A program made the translations under genes and the position numbers. From Mycobacterium paraterrae (GTDB taxonomy: Bacteria > Actinomycetota > Actinomycetes > Mycobacteriales > Mycobacteriaceae), in the NCBI RefSeq assembly GCF_022430545.2, contig NZ_CP092488.2, positions 682,001 through 746,000 on the forward strand: a DNA stretch of 64,000 nucleotides. Reading direction: 5' to 3'. The notes under the pieces were generated by a model that made no database searches, had not been told where the DNA came from, and saw only the letters and a program-made list of their open reading frames with translations. Positions 33,289 to 41,502 of the stretch are shown one piece after another. Each line of letters opens with the position of its first letter. The stretch's first letter is position 1.

Positions 33289-34388
33289 ACCGGCCACGCT
33301 CCCCAACCCTGACGGGACTGCGTCACCTGTGCGACGGCGATCTGCTCTTCGCGGCTGGCCAGGTCCGCACGTGGCGCAAACCTCAAGCCGCCGTTGCGTT
33401 CCCAGGTGTTCTGGTCGAACTGCACGCCGCCGTAGTACCCGTTCCCGCTGTTGATCGCCCAGTTTCCGCCGGCCTCGCACCGCGAGATGGCGTCCCAGAT
33501 CTCGCCGTTGGCTACCGGCGGCACCTCGGTGCCCGGCTTGGTGCCGACCCGCACGACAGCCTCGCGGGCGGGTGTGACGACGTGGCTGGCGACGGGCAGG
33601 CGGCCGGTCTCGACGCCGTTGACCTTGGAGACCGCGAACGTCATGTCCTGCGTGCCCGGGGTGCCCTTGTCCTCGACGATCTCCTTGCTCATGTTCATCT
33701 GCGGGTCTTCGATGCGACGCCGCGGCGGATCCAGCGGAACCCGCTCGGTGATCCTGTCGATCCGAAACCGGATCACCTGGATGTGCATGCCGTCGATCAC
33801 CGGAGCGCTCGCGCTGGGTGTGACGTGGTCGCTCTGCTCGAGCGGCACGCCGAGGCCGGCCAGCAGATCGCCGACCCGGGCCGCGGCCAAGTGGACGGTG
33901 CGGACCTGTCCGCCGTCGTCGAGTTCGACGGTCTTGGCGCTGACCACGGGCAGGGCCATGCCGGCCAGCGGCACGCGGCTGCCACGAGAGGCCGCCGCCG
34001 GGGCGGTGTCGGTCATCGCGAGCTGGGCGAGCGCCTCGTCAACCGTGGACGCGGTGGTCCAGACCTGCTTGGTGTTCTGGCCGTCCAGCGAAATCTCCAG
34101 CGGCCGGCTGCGGCGCAGCACGATGTTGGCGGCGTCGTGGACCTTCTCCTTGGCGGCGGGGTACAGGTCGTCGCGATCGCTGACCTTGAACCCGTTCTCG
34201 GAGATGATGTCGATCACCCGCGACTTCATCGTCGTCACGGTCATCGCGTTGCCGTCGACGCTCAGCGTCACTGTCTTGTAGTCGGCAACTGCGACGGCTC
34301 CGGCGAATGCCAAGACCAACAAGAGTCCCGCAACAAGTAAGCGCAGAGCCGGCGACGGAGCCTGATGGAGTTTCGTAATGACGTTCAA
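33261..34388 (-). CDS. rpfB: Resuscitation-promoting factor RpfB
   Basis: RpfB is a cell-wall-active transglycosylase-like factor that promotes growth from dormancy. After a hydrophobic N-terminal segment (LLVAGLLLVLAFAGAVAVA) come DUF348-type repeats (YKTVTLSVDGNAM, then LEISLDGQNTKQVW), a G5 domain with EIVEDKGTPGTQ, and the C-terminal Rpf domain (WDAISRCEAGGNWAINSGNG) with its catalytic Glu. I place the start at a TTG (34388, 375 residues) because homology begins LNVITKLHQAPSP; this is uncertain. The lipobox cysteine I recall from M. tuberculosis RpfB is Asp here. A terminator-like hairpin lies in the leader. Confidence 0.94.
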   Translation of the reverse strand: MNVITKLHQAPSPALRLLVAGLLLVLAFAGAVAVADYKTVTLSVDGNAMTVTTMKSRVIDIISENGFKVSDRDDLYPAAKEKVHDAANIVLRRSRPLEISLDGQNTKQVWTTASTVDEALAQLAMTDTAPAAASRGSRVPLAGMALPVVSAKTVELDDGGQVRTVHLAAARVGDLLAGLGVPLEQSDHVTPSASAPVIDGMHIQVIRFRIDRITERVPLDPPRRRIEDPQMNMSKEIVEDKGTPGTQDMTFAVSKVNGVETGRLPVASHVVTPAREAVVRVGTKPGTEVPPVANGEIWDAISRCEAGGNWAINSGNGYYGGVQFDQNTWERNGGLRFAPRADLASREEQIAVAQVTQSRQGWGAWPVCSGRAGAR

Positions 34389-34427
34389 CGCGCGTGTATC
34401 CCGACCTAATTCACGTGAGTTACAACC

Positions 34428-34448
34428 AAAAGGGGCCGCTACGGCCCC
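34428..34448 (-). terminator. Terminator-like hairpin in the rpfB leader (candidate attenuator)
   Basis: Read on the minus strand, GGGGCCG-UAG-CGGCCCC forms a 7-bp perfect stem and is followed directly by UUUU, then GGUUGU. It sits 40 bp upstream of the proposed rpfB start and ~70 bp after the tatD stop. It could simply end tatD transcription. Work in M. tuberculosis has described an RNA switch that controls the rpfB-ksgA-ispE operon by conditional termination, so an attenuator role is plausible. Confidence 0.6.
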
Positions 34449-34520
34449 CGCTTTCGATAACGAGAAGGTAACGAATAGCCCTAACGAGGGCAACTCGACC
34501 GCGGCCACATTAACGGAGTT

Positions 34521-35366
34521 TTAATCCTCGGACCCCATGCCATAGGCCCGCCGCGCGTTGTCGGTAGTGATCTCCGCCACCTCTTCGGCCGACCGGTCGA
34601 TCAGATCGGCCAGTGCGCGCGCGGTGTACGGCAGGCAGTACGACTCGTTCGGCGCGCCGCGATACGGGTGCGGCGTCAAGAACGGCGCGTCGGTCTCTAC
34701 CAGCAGTTGTGCGGTCGGTACCAGCGGGACGGCGTCACGCAGCGCGCGAGCGTTCTTGAAGCTGACGGTCCCGGAGAGGCTGATCAGCCAACCGGCGTCG
34801 GCGCAGGCGCGGGCCAGGTCTTCGCCCGAAGAAAAGCAGTGAAAGATCACAGTCTCCGGCGCGCCCTCGGCGCGTAGCACGTCGAGCACTTCGGCATCGG
34901 CGTCCCGGTTGTGGATCATCAGCGGTTTGCCCGTCCGCTTGGCCAGGTCGATGTGCCACGCGAAGGCTTCCCGCTGCACGGCCGGGTCTGCGCAGCCGTC
35001 CAGCTTTCCCGGCCAGTACAGGTCCAAGCCCGTCTCACCGATCGCCACCACCTTCGGGTGGGCCGCGAGCCGCTCGACGTCGGCGCGAGCGTCGTCGGTC
35101 AGCGTGTCGGCACGAGTGGGATGCAGCGCGACCGCGGCGTACACCCGCGCATCCCAGTCGGCAGCCCGGGTCGCCCAGCGCGCCGACTCCAGGTCGTCGG
35201 CGATCGTGACTACCGCGGCCACGCCGACCGCCGCTGCGCGATCGACGATCGCGTGCACGCTGTCGGCATCCGTCGCGCCGCACGCGTCCAAGTGGGTGTG
35301 CGCGTCGATCAGCGGGCTCAGCGGCGGCGGAGGGGGCGGCGGCGGACGTTTGGAGCTCACGCGCAC
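34521..35366 (-). CDS. tatD: TatD-family metal-dependent DNase
   Basis: This is a 281-residue TIM-barrel hydrolase with LIDAHTHLD, AIGETGLDLYW, MIHNRDAD, FHCFSSG and ETDAPFLTPHPYRG, the metal-binding set of TatD nucleases. It has an unusual run of eight prolines near the N-terminus (KRPPPPPPPPL). The GTG at 35366 or 35360 could be the start. It is divergent from metG, with 20 bp between the start codons, so the promoters must overlap the coding ends. Order tatD-rpfB-ksgA-ispE is conserved in M. tuberculosis. Confidence 0.96.
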   Translation of the reverse strand: MRVSSKRPPPPPPPPLSPLIDAHTHLDACGATDADSVHAIVDRAAAVGVAAVVTIADDLESARWATRAADWDARVYAAVALHPTRADTLTDDARADVERLAAHPKVVAIGETGLDLYWPGKLDGCADPAVQREAFAWHIDLAKRTGKPLMIHNRDADAEVLDVLRAEGAPETVIFHCFSSGEDLARACADAGWLISLSGTVSFKNARALRDAVPLVPTAQLLVETDAPFLTPHPYRGAPNESYCLPYTARALADLIDRSAEEVAEITTDNARRAYGMGSED

Positions 35367-35386
35367 ACCATAAGGTGGAACCCCTG

Positions 35387-36934
35387 ATGAGCAAGCCGCC
35401 CTACTACGTCACCACCGCGATCACTTACCCGAATGGCGACCCGCACGTCGGGCACGCATACGAGTACATCGCCACCGACGCGATCGCGCGTTTCAAGCGA
35501 CTCGACGGTTACGACGTCCGCTTCTTGACCGGCACCGACGAACACGGCCTCAAGATGGTCGAGACCGCGGCCGCGGAGGGCATTCCGACCGCCGAGCTGG
35601 CCAAGCGGAATTCCGACGTGTTCCAGCGCCTGCAAAACAAGCTGAACATTTCTTTCGACCGGTTCATCCGCACCACCGACGCCGACCACCACGAGGCGTC
35701 GAAGGCCATTTGGCGACGGATGCAGGACGCCGGTGACATCTACTTGGACACGTATTCGGGTTGGTACTCGGTGCGCGACGAGCGGTTCTTCGTCGAATCC
35801 GAGACCGCTGAGGTCGACGGCAAGCGGATCGCCATCGAAACCGGCACGCCGGTCACCTGGACCGAGGAGCAGACCTACTTCTTTCGGCTCTCGGCCTACA
35901 CCGAGAAGTTGTTGGAGCACTATGACTCTCATCCCGACTTCATCGCGCCCGAAGTCCGCCGTAACGAGGTGGTCAGCTTCGTCTCCGGCGGACTGCGGGA
36001 CCTGTCCATCTCGCGCACCTCGTTCGACTGGGGCGTCAAAGTCCCCGACCATCCCGACCACGTCATGTACGTCTGGGTGGACGCATTGACCAACTACCTG
36101 ACCGGGGTCGGCTACCCGGACACCGAATCCGATGCCTTCCAACGCTATTGGCCCGCCGACCTGCACATGATCGGCAAGGACATCATCCGGTTCCACACCG
36201 TCTACTGGCCCGCGTTTCTGATGTCGGCCGGAATCGCTTTGCCGAAGCGGGTTTTCGCTCACGGCTTTCTGCTCAACAAGGGTGAGAAGATGAGCAAGTC
36301 GGTGGGCAACATCGTCGACCCGAACACGCTGATCGACACCTTCGGCCTGGACCAGCTGCGGTACTTCCTGCTCCGCGAAGTTCCCTTCGGCCAAGACGGC
36401 AGCTACGGCGAAGACGCGATCATCACCCGGATCAACGCCGACCTGGCCAACGAATTCGGCAACTTGGCTCAACGCTCGCTGTCGATGATCGCCAAGAACC
36501 TCGGCGGAGTTGTCCCGACGCCCGGCGACTTCACCGCGGAGGACACCGAACTGTTGGCCGCCGCCGACGGCCTGCTCGAGCGGGTGCGTGCCGAATTCGA
36601 CCGCCAGGCAATACATCTGGCGTTAGAGGCGATCTGGCTGATGCTCGGTGCGGCGAACAGATATTTCTCGGCCCAGGAGCCGTGGGTGCTGCGCAAGAGC
36701 GAATCCGAGGCCGACCAGACGCGCTTCGCGACCGTGCTTTACGTGACGATCGAAGTAGTGCGCATCGCGGCGCTGCTGGTTCAGCCGGTGATGCCCGATT
36801 CGGCCGGCAAATTGCTCGACCTGCTCGGCCAGTCGCCGGAGCAACGCAGCTTCGCCGCCGTCAACACCCGGCTCGCGCCGGGCACGACGCTGCCGGCACC
36901 CACCGGCGTCTTCCCGCGTTATCAGGTCGACTAG
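35387..36934 (+). CDS. metG: Methionyl-tRNA synthetase
   Basis: This class I synthetase charges tRNA-Met. The 515 residues include the HIGH-type motif GDPHVGHAY, the KMSKS loop GEKMSKSVGN and the anticodon-binding helical domain at the C-terminus. It lacks the zinc-knuckle cysteines and the C-terminal dimer domain, the compact type found in mycobacteria. The ATG at 35387 is the natural start (MSKPPYYVTTAI). Its 3' end overlaps the convergent DUF1772 gene by 4 bp. The synonym metS is used in M. tuberculosis. Confidence 0.97.
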   Translation: MSKPPYYVTTAITYPNGDPHVGHAYEYIATDAIARFKRLDGYDVRFLTGTDEHGLKMVETAAAEGIPTAELAKRNSDVFQRLQNKLNISFDRFIRTTDADHHEASKAIWRRMQDAGDIYLDTYSGWYSVRDERFFVESETAEVDGKRIAIETGTPVTWTEEQTYFFRLSAYTEKLLEHYDSHPDFIAPEVRRNEVVSFVSGGLRDLSISRTSFDWGVKVPDHPDHVMYVWVDALTNYLTGVGYPDTESDAFQRYWPADLHMIGKDIIRFHTVYWPAFLMSAGIALPKRVFAHGFLLNKGEKMSKSVGNIVDPNTLIDTFGLDQLRYFLLREVPFGQDGSYGEDAIITRINADLANEFGNLAQRSLSMIAKNLGGVVPTPGDFTAEDTELLAAADGLLERVRAEFDRQAIHLALEAIWLMLGAANRYFSAQEPWVLRKSESEADQTRFATVLYVTIEVVRIAALLVQPVMPDSAGKLLDLLGQSPEQRSFAAVNTRLAPGTTLPAPTGVFPRYQVD

Positions 36935-37395
36935 ACCAACAGCGTCGCGCACAGTGCCGCGACCGCCAGGCCTTGCATGGTCGCTCTGGCCGTGATGACG
37001 GCGTCCCAATCGTGTTGCAGCGCGCGGGCATCGACGACCGCACCGGCCTCGTCGGCGGCGGAAGTCATCTGGCGATTGATCGGCGCGCTCACCTGCAGGT
37101 AGATCACCAGCCACACCAGCAGCAGACCGAAAGCAACCCCGGCCAGCTCCGCATGCAGCCAGCGACCGGATACGGCGGCCAACACGACACTGGTCCCCGC
37201 GGACACCAATCCGATTACCCCGGGCAGCGGCATCCGCCGGTCGCCGTAGCGGTGCACATTGCCCATCACCGACAGCAACGCCCGATCATCGACCCGCGCC
37301 AACGCGGGCCGCTGCACCATCGCGCAGAACACATCCGTGCCGTAGACCACCGCGGTGCCCAGCACCGCGATCATCGCGAACAATTTCTCGACCAT
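36931..37395 (-). CDS. DUF1772 membrane protein (anthrone-oxygenase-like fold)
   Basis: The product has 154 residues and four predicted membrane helices: VEKLFAMIAVLGTAVVYG, a second after GDRRMPLPG, AFGLLLVWLVIYLQVS, and a C-terminal helix ending AALCATLLV. The RYGDRRMPLPG loop and late QHDWD motif fit DUF1772. The gene is divergent from a TetR regulator across a 95-bp region with two palindromes, so it is the likely target of that repressor. The function of the family is mostly unknown. Confidence 0.82.
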   Translation of the reverse strand: MVEKLFAMIAVLGTAVVYGTDVFCAMVQRPALARVDDRALLSVMGNVHRYGDRRMPLPGVIGLVSAGTSVVLAAVSGRWLHAELAGVAFGLLLVWLVIYLQVSAPINRQMTSAADEAGAVVDARALQHDWDAVITARATMQGLAVAALCATLLV

Positions 37396-37414
37396 TACGC
37401 CCTCCTCTGTTGGT

Positions 37415-37463
37415 GTTAGCAGCGCTAACCCTGCCTTTAACCAGAGGTAATAGCGTTGCTATT
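37415..37463. promoter_or_regulatory. Two palindromic operators between DUF1772 gene and TetR gene
   Basis: GTTAGC-AGC-GCTAAC (37415-37429) and AATAGC-GTT-GCTATT (37449-37463) are both perfect 6-bp inverted repeats with a 3-bp spacer, centred 34 bp apart. An isolated half-site, GCGCTAAC, follows near 37474. They lie between the divergent starts and share the TAGC/GCTA core, the expected signature of the TetR encoded at 37491. Binding is inferred. Confidence 0.6.
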
Positions 37464-37490
37464 CCCGGTATCGGCGCTAACATGCGAAGC

Positions 37491-38069
37491 ATGGCCATCG
37501 AAGACCGCCGCACCCGCGAACGGGCGGCCCGTAGCCGGTTGATCACCTCCACCGCACGCAAGATCGCCGAAGAGGAGGGGTGGGAGGCCGTCACCACTCG
37601 CCGGTTGTCCGCCGAAATCGAATACAGCCAGCCCGTCCTCTACAAGCACTTCGCCGGCATGGAGGGCATCGTCGCGTCCGTCGCCGTTCAGGGGTTCGCC
37701 GAGCTGAGCGACACGCTGGCCGCTGCTCGTTCCGGTGCCGCCGACGGTCCCGACGCCCTGGCCCGAGTTGCCCACGCGTTCATCGGGTTTGGGCGCGACA
37801 ACCCGGCGCTGTTCGACGCGATGTTCACTCGCGCGACCACCGTCGCGTTTGCCGCCGAGGACACCCCGGCCGAACTGAACGCTGCCTTTCACGAGCTGCG
37901 CGCGGCGGTCGACGGGGTCGCGGGCACGCGCGACGCCGACACGTTGACCGAGGTGGTGTGGGCCGGCCTGCACGGACTGATCGCCCTCGAACGCAGCGGG
38001 CGGCTGCGCCCCGACTTTCACGATCAACGCGTAGACGTCCTGATCGCCAACATCTGCGACAGCGAGTGA
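37491..38069 (+). CDS. TetR-family transcriptional regulator
   Basis: This is 192 residues from the ATG at 37491 (MAIEDRRTRERAARSRLI); an ATG at 37482 adds three. The helix-turn-helix reads VTTRRLSAEIEYSQPVLYKHF. The ligand domain contains FDAMFTRATTVAFAAEDTPAE, as in TetR proteins with the WHG/TetR_C domain. It is divergent from the DUF1772 membrane gene with paired palindromes between, so it most likely represses that gene and itself. The oxidoreductase-sigma pair downstream starts 80 bp later with its own ribosome site. Confidence 0.9.
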   Translation: MAIEDRRTRERAARSRLITSTARKIAEEEGWEAVTTRRLSAEIEYSQPVLYKHFAGMEGIVASVAVQGFAELSDTLAAARSGAADGPDALARVAHAFIGFGRDNPALFDAMFTRATTVAFAAEDTPAELNAAFHELRAAVDGVAGTRDADTLTEVVWAGLHGLIALERSGRLRPDFHDQRVDVLIANICDSE

Positions 38070-38148
38070 GCCTGATCACACACGGTCACAACCACAGCGC
38101 CGCGGGTGTCTAGGGGGCAGCACAACCCCATCCAGACAGGAGACAACC

Positions 38149-39318
38149 ATGACCGCCCAGCGCACTCACGTCGTCGTGATCGGCGGCGGATACGCCGGCA
38201 CGCTGGCCGCCAACCATCTGCGGCTCAACGCCGATGTCGACATCACGGTGGTGAACCCCCGGCCGGTGTTCGTCGAACGGATCCGCTTGCACCAGATGGT
38301 CGCCGGCAGCGGCGCTGCCGCCACGGATTACGGCACGCTGCTCGGCGCCGGCGTCCGACTGGTCGTCGACACCGCCGAGCGAATCCACGACGGAACCGTC
38401 GAGCTGACATCGGGCACCGTGCTGCACTACGACTACCTGATCTATGCGGTCGGCAGCACCGGAGTCGTCCCGTCCGCGGTGCCGGGCGCCCGCGAATACG
38501 CCTATCCGATAGCCGAATTCGAGCAAGCCGAACGGCTACGCCGGGCCCTCGACGAGCTGCACCCCGATGCGCCGGTCACCGTGGTCGGCGCGGGACTGAC
38601 CGGCATCGAGACGGCGTCCGAGCTGGCCGAGCAAGGCCGGCGCGTGCACCTGGTCTGCGGCGGGACACTCGGTCCGTCCTTGAGCCGGCCCGGCCGCCGT
38701 TCCGTGGCCAAGTGGCTGCGCCGGTTGGGCGTGACGGTGCTGGAGGCCCCGAAGGTCACCGCTGTCCATTCCGACGGTGTGGTGCTGGACGACGGAGCCG
38801 TACTGCGCAGCGCGCTCACGATCTGGACGGCGGGCTTCGGGGTGCCGGACCTGGCCGCCCGTAGCGGATTGCCGACCGACCGGCTGGGTCGGCTGCTCAC
38901 CGATGAGACACTGACCTGCGTGGACGATCCCCGCATCGTGGCGGCCGGCGACGCCGCCGCGCCCTCGGGCCACCCGCTGCGAATGAGCTGCCAGGCCGCC
39001 ATCCCCCTCGGCGCGCAGGCCGCGAACACCGTGTTGAGCCGAATCGCCGGAACCCCAGCCAAGCCGGTCAACCAGGCGTTCACCGGTCAGTGCATCAGCC
39101 TTGGCCGCAAGTACGCCACCGTCCAGCTGGCCCGCCCCGACGACAGCCCGCTGAACTTGTTCATCGGCGGCAGGATCGCGGCATCCGTCAAAGAAGCGGT
39201 CTGCAACAGCACCGTGTGGGGAATCCGCAAGGAGGCTGCAAAGCCCGGTTGGTACCGCTGGCTCAAGGGCGGCAAGCGGGCGCGGCGGCTGGCCGCCGAG
39301 GCGGTCCCGGTGCCGTGA
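38149..39318 (+). CDS. FAD/NAD(P)-dependent oxidoreductase (NDH-2-like fold)
   Basis: This is a 389-residue flavoprotein with an N-terminal FAD fold (VVVIGGGYAGTLAANHL), a second NAD(P) Rossmann fold (VTVVGAGLTGIETASELAEQ) and the FAD-binding VAAGDAAAPSGHPLR. It resembles type II NADH dehydrogenases and the AIF-like reductases but lacks an obvious membrane tail. The ATG at 38149 has AGGAGA upstream. Its stop overlaps the GTG of a SigJ-like sigma factor (GTGA), so sigma factor and oxidoreductase are co-produced, the usual pairing for this sigma class. Confidence 0.93.
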   Translation: MTAQRTHVVVIGGGYAGTLAANHLRLNADVDITVVNPRPVFVERIRLHQMVAGSGAAATDYGTLLGAGVRLVVDTAERIHDGTVELTSGTVLHYDYLIYAVGSTGVVPSAVPGAREYAYPIAEFEQAERLRRALDELHPDAPVTVVGAGLTGIETASELAEQGRRVHLVCGGTLGPSLSRPGRRSVAKWLRRLGVTVLEAPKVTAVHSDGVVLDDGAVLRSALTIWTAGFGVPDLAARSGLPTDRLGRLLTDETLTCVDDPRIVAAGDAAAPSGHPLRMSCQAAIPLGAQAANTVLSRIAGTPAKPVNQAFTGQCISLGRKYATVQLARPDDSPLNLFIGGRIAASVKEAVCNSTVWGIRKEAAKPGWYRWLKGGKRARRLAAEAVPVP

Positions 39319-40217
39319 CCGAGGCCGACAGGCACGCAGAGCGGTTCGTGTTGCTGCGACCGCTGCTGTTCACCATCGCCTACGAAATCCTCGGCTCGAC
39401 AACCGAAGCCGACGACGTGCTGCAGGACAGCTACCTGCGCTGGGCGGAGGTCGACCTCTGCCGCGTGCACGACACCAAGGCGTATCTGGCCCGGCTGGTC
39501 ACCCGTCAAGCGCTCAATGCGCTGCGGGCGGGTGCCCGGCGCCGGGAAGACTACGTCGGACCGTGGCTTCCAGAACCCCTGCTGCTCGACGACCAGGATC
39601 CTTCGGCGGATGTCGTCTTGGCCGAGTCGGTGTCGATGGCGATGCTGGTGGTGCTGGAAACCCTCGGCCCGGACGAGCGAGCGGTGTTCGTGCTTCGCGA
39701 GACGTTCGGCTTCGACTACGACGAAATCGCCTCGGCGGTGGGCAAATCGACGGCGGCGGTGCGTCAGATCGCGCACCGGGCCCGCGAACACGTCCACGCC
39801 CGGCGCAAGCGGTTCACTCCCGTCGACCCCGACCAGAACGCCCGCATCGCCGCGGAATTCATGGCGGCGGCGGCCGGTGGTGACGTACAGGCGGTGATGT
39901 CGATGCTGGCCCCCGACGTGGTGTGGACCTCCGACAGCAACGGCAAGGCAAGCGCCGCACGCCGTCCGGTGGTCGGCGCCGACAAGGTCGCCAGGTTCGT
40001 CGTCGGGCTGATGGCACGCGGGGCGCAGGTGCCGGAAGTCCGCGTGGAGATCGGCATCTGCAACGCCGCACCCGCGGTGCTGCTCTACAACTGTGAGCGG
40101 TTGGAGGGCGTGTTCACCGTCGAGATCGTCGACGGCACGATCACCAACTTCTACGCGATGCGCAACCCCGACAAGCTGGCCGCGGTCACGACGGCACGCA
40201 GAATCAGCCGCGGCTGA
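39315..40217 (+). CDS. ECF sigma factor with SnoaL-like C-terminal domain (SigJ/ECF41 type)
   Basis: The protein has 300 residues. Region 2 contains LLRPLLFTIAYEILGSTTEA and DDVLQDSYLRW, and region 4 contains LGPDERAVFVLRETFGF and VGKSTAAVRQIAHRAREHV. The last ~110 residues form a SnoaL/NTF2-like domain that in this class modulates sigma activity in place of an anti-sigma protein. It starts at a GTG overlapping the oxidoreductase stop. Typical targets of ECF41 sigma factors are their own operon partners, so this unit is probably autoregulated. It is a family match to SigJ and not necessarily the orthologue. Confidence 0.9.
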   Translation: MTEADRHAERFVLLRPLLFTIAYEILGSTTEADDVLQDSYLRWAEVDLCRVHDTKAYLARLVTRQALNALRAGARRREDYVGPWLPEPLLLDDQDPSADVVLAESVSMAMLVVLETLGPDERAVFVLRETFGFDYDEIASAVGKSTAAVRQIAHRAREHVHARRKRFTPVDPDQNARIAAEFMAAAAGGDVQAVMSMLAPDVVWTSDSNGKASAARRPVVGADKVARFVVGLMARGAQVPEVRVEIGICNAAPAVLLYNCERLEGVFTVEIVDGTITNFYAMRNPDKLAAVTTARRISRG

Positions 40218-40239
40218 GTTTTCTGCCAAGCTAGGAGGC

Positions 40240-41502
40240 GTGCGAATCGACCGGCTCGGCGATCTGGGCAGCCCCTACGAGGTGCTGCGCGCCATCGGTG
40301 ATGCCACAGACCGGCTGGGGCTGCCGGCGCCGGCCGCGCTGACCGGCCAGTGGTTCGGCGCGCTGGCCGTGATCGCACCGAGTGTGCCGATCGTCGCGAT
40401 AGACACGACCGATGCATTCGACGTGCGACCGGGCTCGCACAGCACCACGGTCGGCGGTGGCTGGATCGGCTATGTGTCGTACCCGGATCCGGCCTCCGAC
40501 GGGCGGGCACCCCGGGTGCCCGAGGCCGCCGGCGGATGGACGGACTGCGTCCTGCGCTGCGACCGCGACCGTCAGTGGTGGTATGAGAGCCTCTCGGGCG
40601 CCCGGATGCCCAGTTGGCTCGCCGACGCGTTGGCTGGACCCAGTCCCGGTACCGGGCCGCGCGCATATCGAATCGATTGGGACCCTGCCGACCGCGAAGC
40701 ACATCGGGCCGGGGTACTGGCGTGTCTGGAGGCCATCCGGGCGGGCGAGGTCTACCAGGCATGCGTGTGTACGCAGTTCACCGGACGGCTGGCCGGCGAT
40801 CCGTTGGACTTCTTTCTCGACGGCGTCGCCCGCACCGCGCCGGACCGGGCAGCCTACGTCGCCGGCGACTGGGGTGCGGTCGCGTCGCTGTCGCCGGAGC
40901 TGTTCCTGTGTCGTCGAGGCGATCTGGTGATGTCGAGCCCGATCAAGGGCACGCTGCCGCTGCACGCACCCCCGGCTGCGCTGCGCTCGTCGAGCAAGGA
41001 CGTCGCGGAGAACGTGATGATCGTCGACCTCGTGCGCAACGACCTGGGCCGGATTGCGGTCACCGGGTCGGTCACGGTGCCCGAGCTGCTTGTGGTGCGC
41101 CCCGCACCGGGGGTGTGGCATCTGGTGTCGACGGTCGCGGCACAGGTGCCGACCGAGTTGCCCACCGCCGCAATGCTGGACGCCACATTCCCGCCCGCGT
41201 CGATCACCGGAACACCCAAACTGCGCGCCCGAGAACTGATTTCGCAGTGGGAGCAGGCGCGACGTGGAGTCTATTGCGGCACAGTCGGTTTGGCCTCGCC
41301 GGTGGCGGGCTGCGAATTGAACGTGGCGATCCGGACGGTGGAGCTCGACGCGATGGGCAACGCCGTCCTGGGATCCGGCGGCGGTATCACGGCGGACTCC
41401 GAGCCGGATGCCGAGTGGGAGGAATGCCTGCACAAGGCCGCGCCCATCATCGGCGCTTCAGCGTCGGGCCTGCAACACCGCATCGTAGAGCTCACGCCGT
41501 GA
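40240..41502 (+). CDS. pabB: Aminodeoxychorismate synthase component I
   Basis: PabB converts chorismate to aminodeoxychorismate for folate. The 420-residue protein shows chorismate-enzyme motifs SSPIKGTLPL, NVMIVDLVRNDLGRIA, FPPASITGTPKLRA and GSGGGITADSEPDAEWEECL. I start it at the GTG at 40240, but AGGAGG ends only 1 bp before it, so the true start may differ slightly. Its 3' end overlaps the convergent rsmI by 45 bp. Position between metG and pmt matches M. tuberculosis Rv1005c. Confidence 0.94.
   Translation: MRIDRLGDLGSPYEVLRAIGDATDRLGLPAPAALTGQWFGALAVIAPSVPIVAIDTTDAFDVRPGSHSTTVGGGWIGYVSYPDPASDGRAPRVPEAAGGWTDCVLRCDRDRQWWYESLSGARMPSWLADALAGPSPGTGPRAYRIDWDPADREAHRAGVLACLEAIRAGEVYQACVCTQFTGRLAGDPLDFFLDGVARTAPDRAAYVAGDWGAVASLSPELFLCRRGDLVMSSPIKGTLPLHAPPAALRSSSKDVAENVMIVDLVRNDLGRIAVTGSVTVPELLVVRPAPGVWHLVSTVAAQVPTELPTAAMLDATFPPASITGTPKLRARELISQWEQARRGVYCGTVGLASPVAGCELNVAIRTVELDAMGNAVLGSGGGITADSEPDAEWEECLHKAAPIIGASASGLQHRIVELTP

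Noticed and set aside
32353..33480. Longer KsgA start at 33480
   Set aside because: The extra residues are encoded inside rpfB in another frame and have no similarity to KsgA. The GTG at 33288 has a ribosome site and the correct N-terminus.
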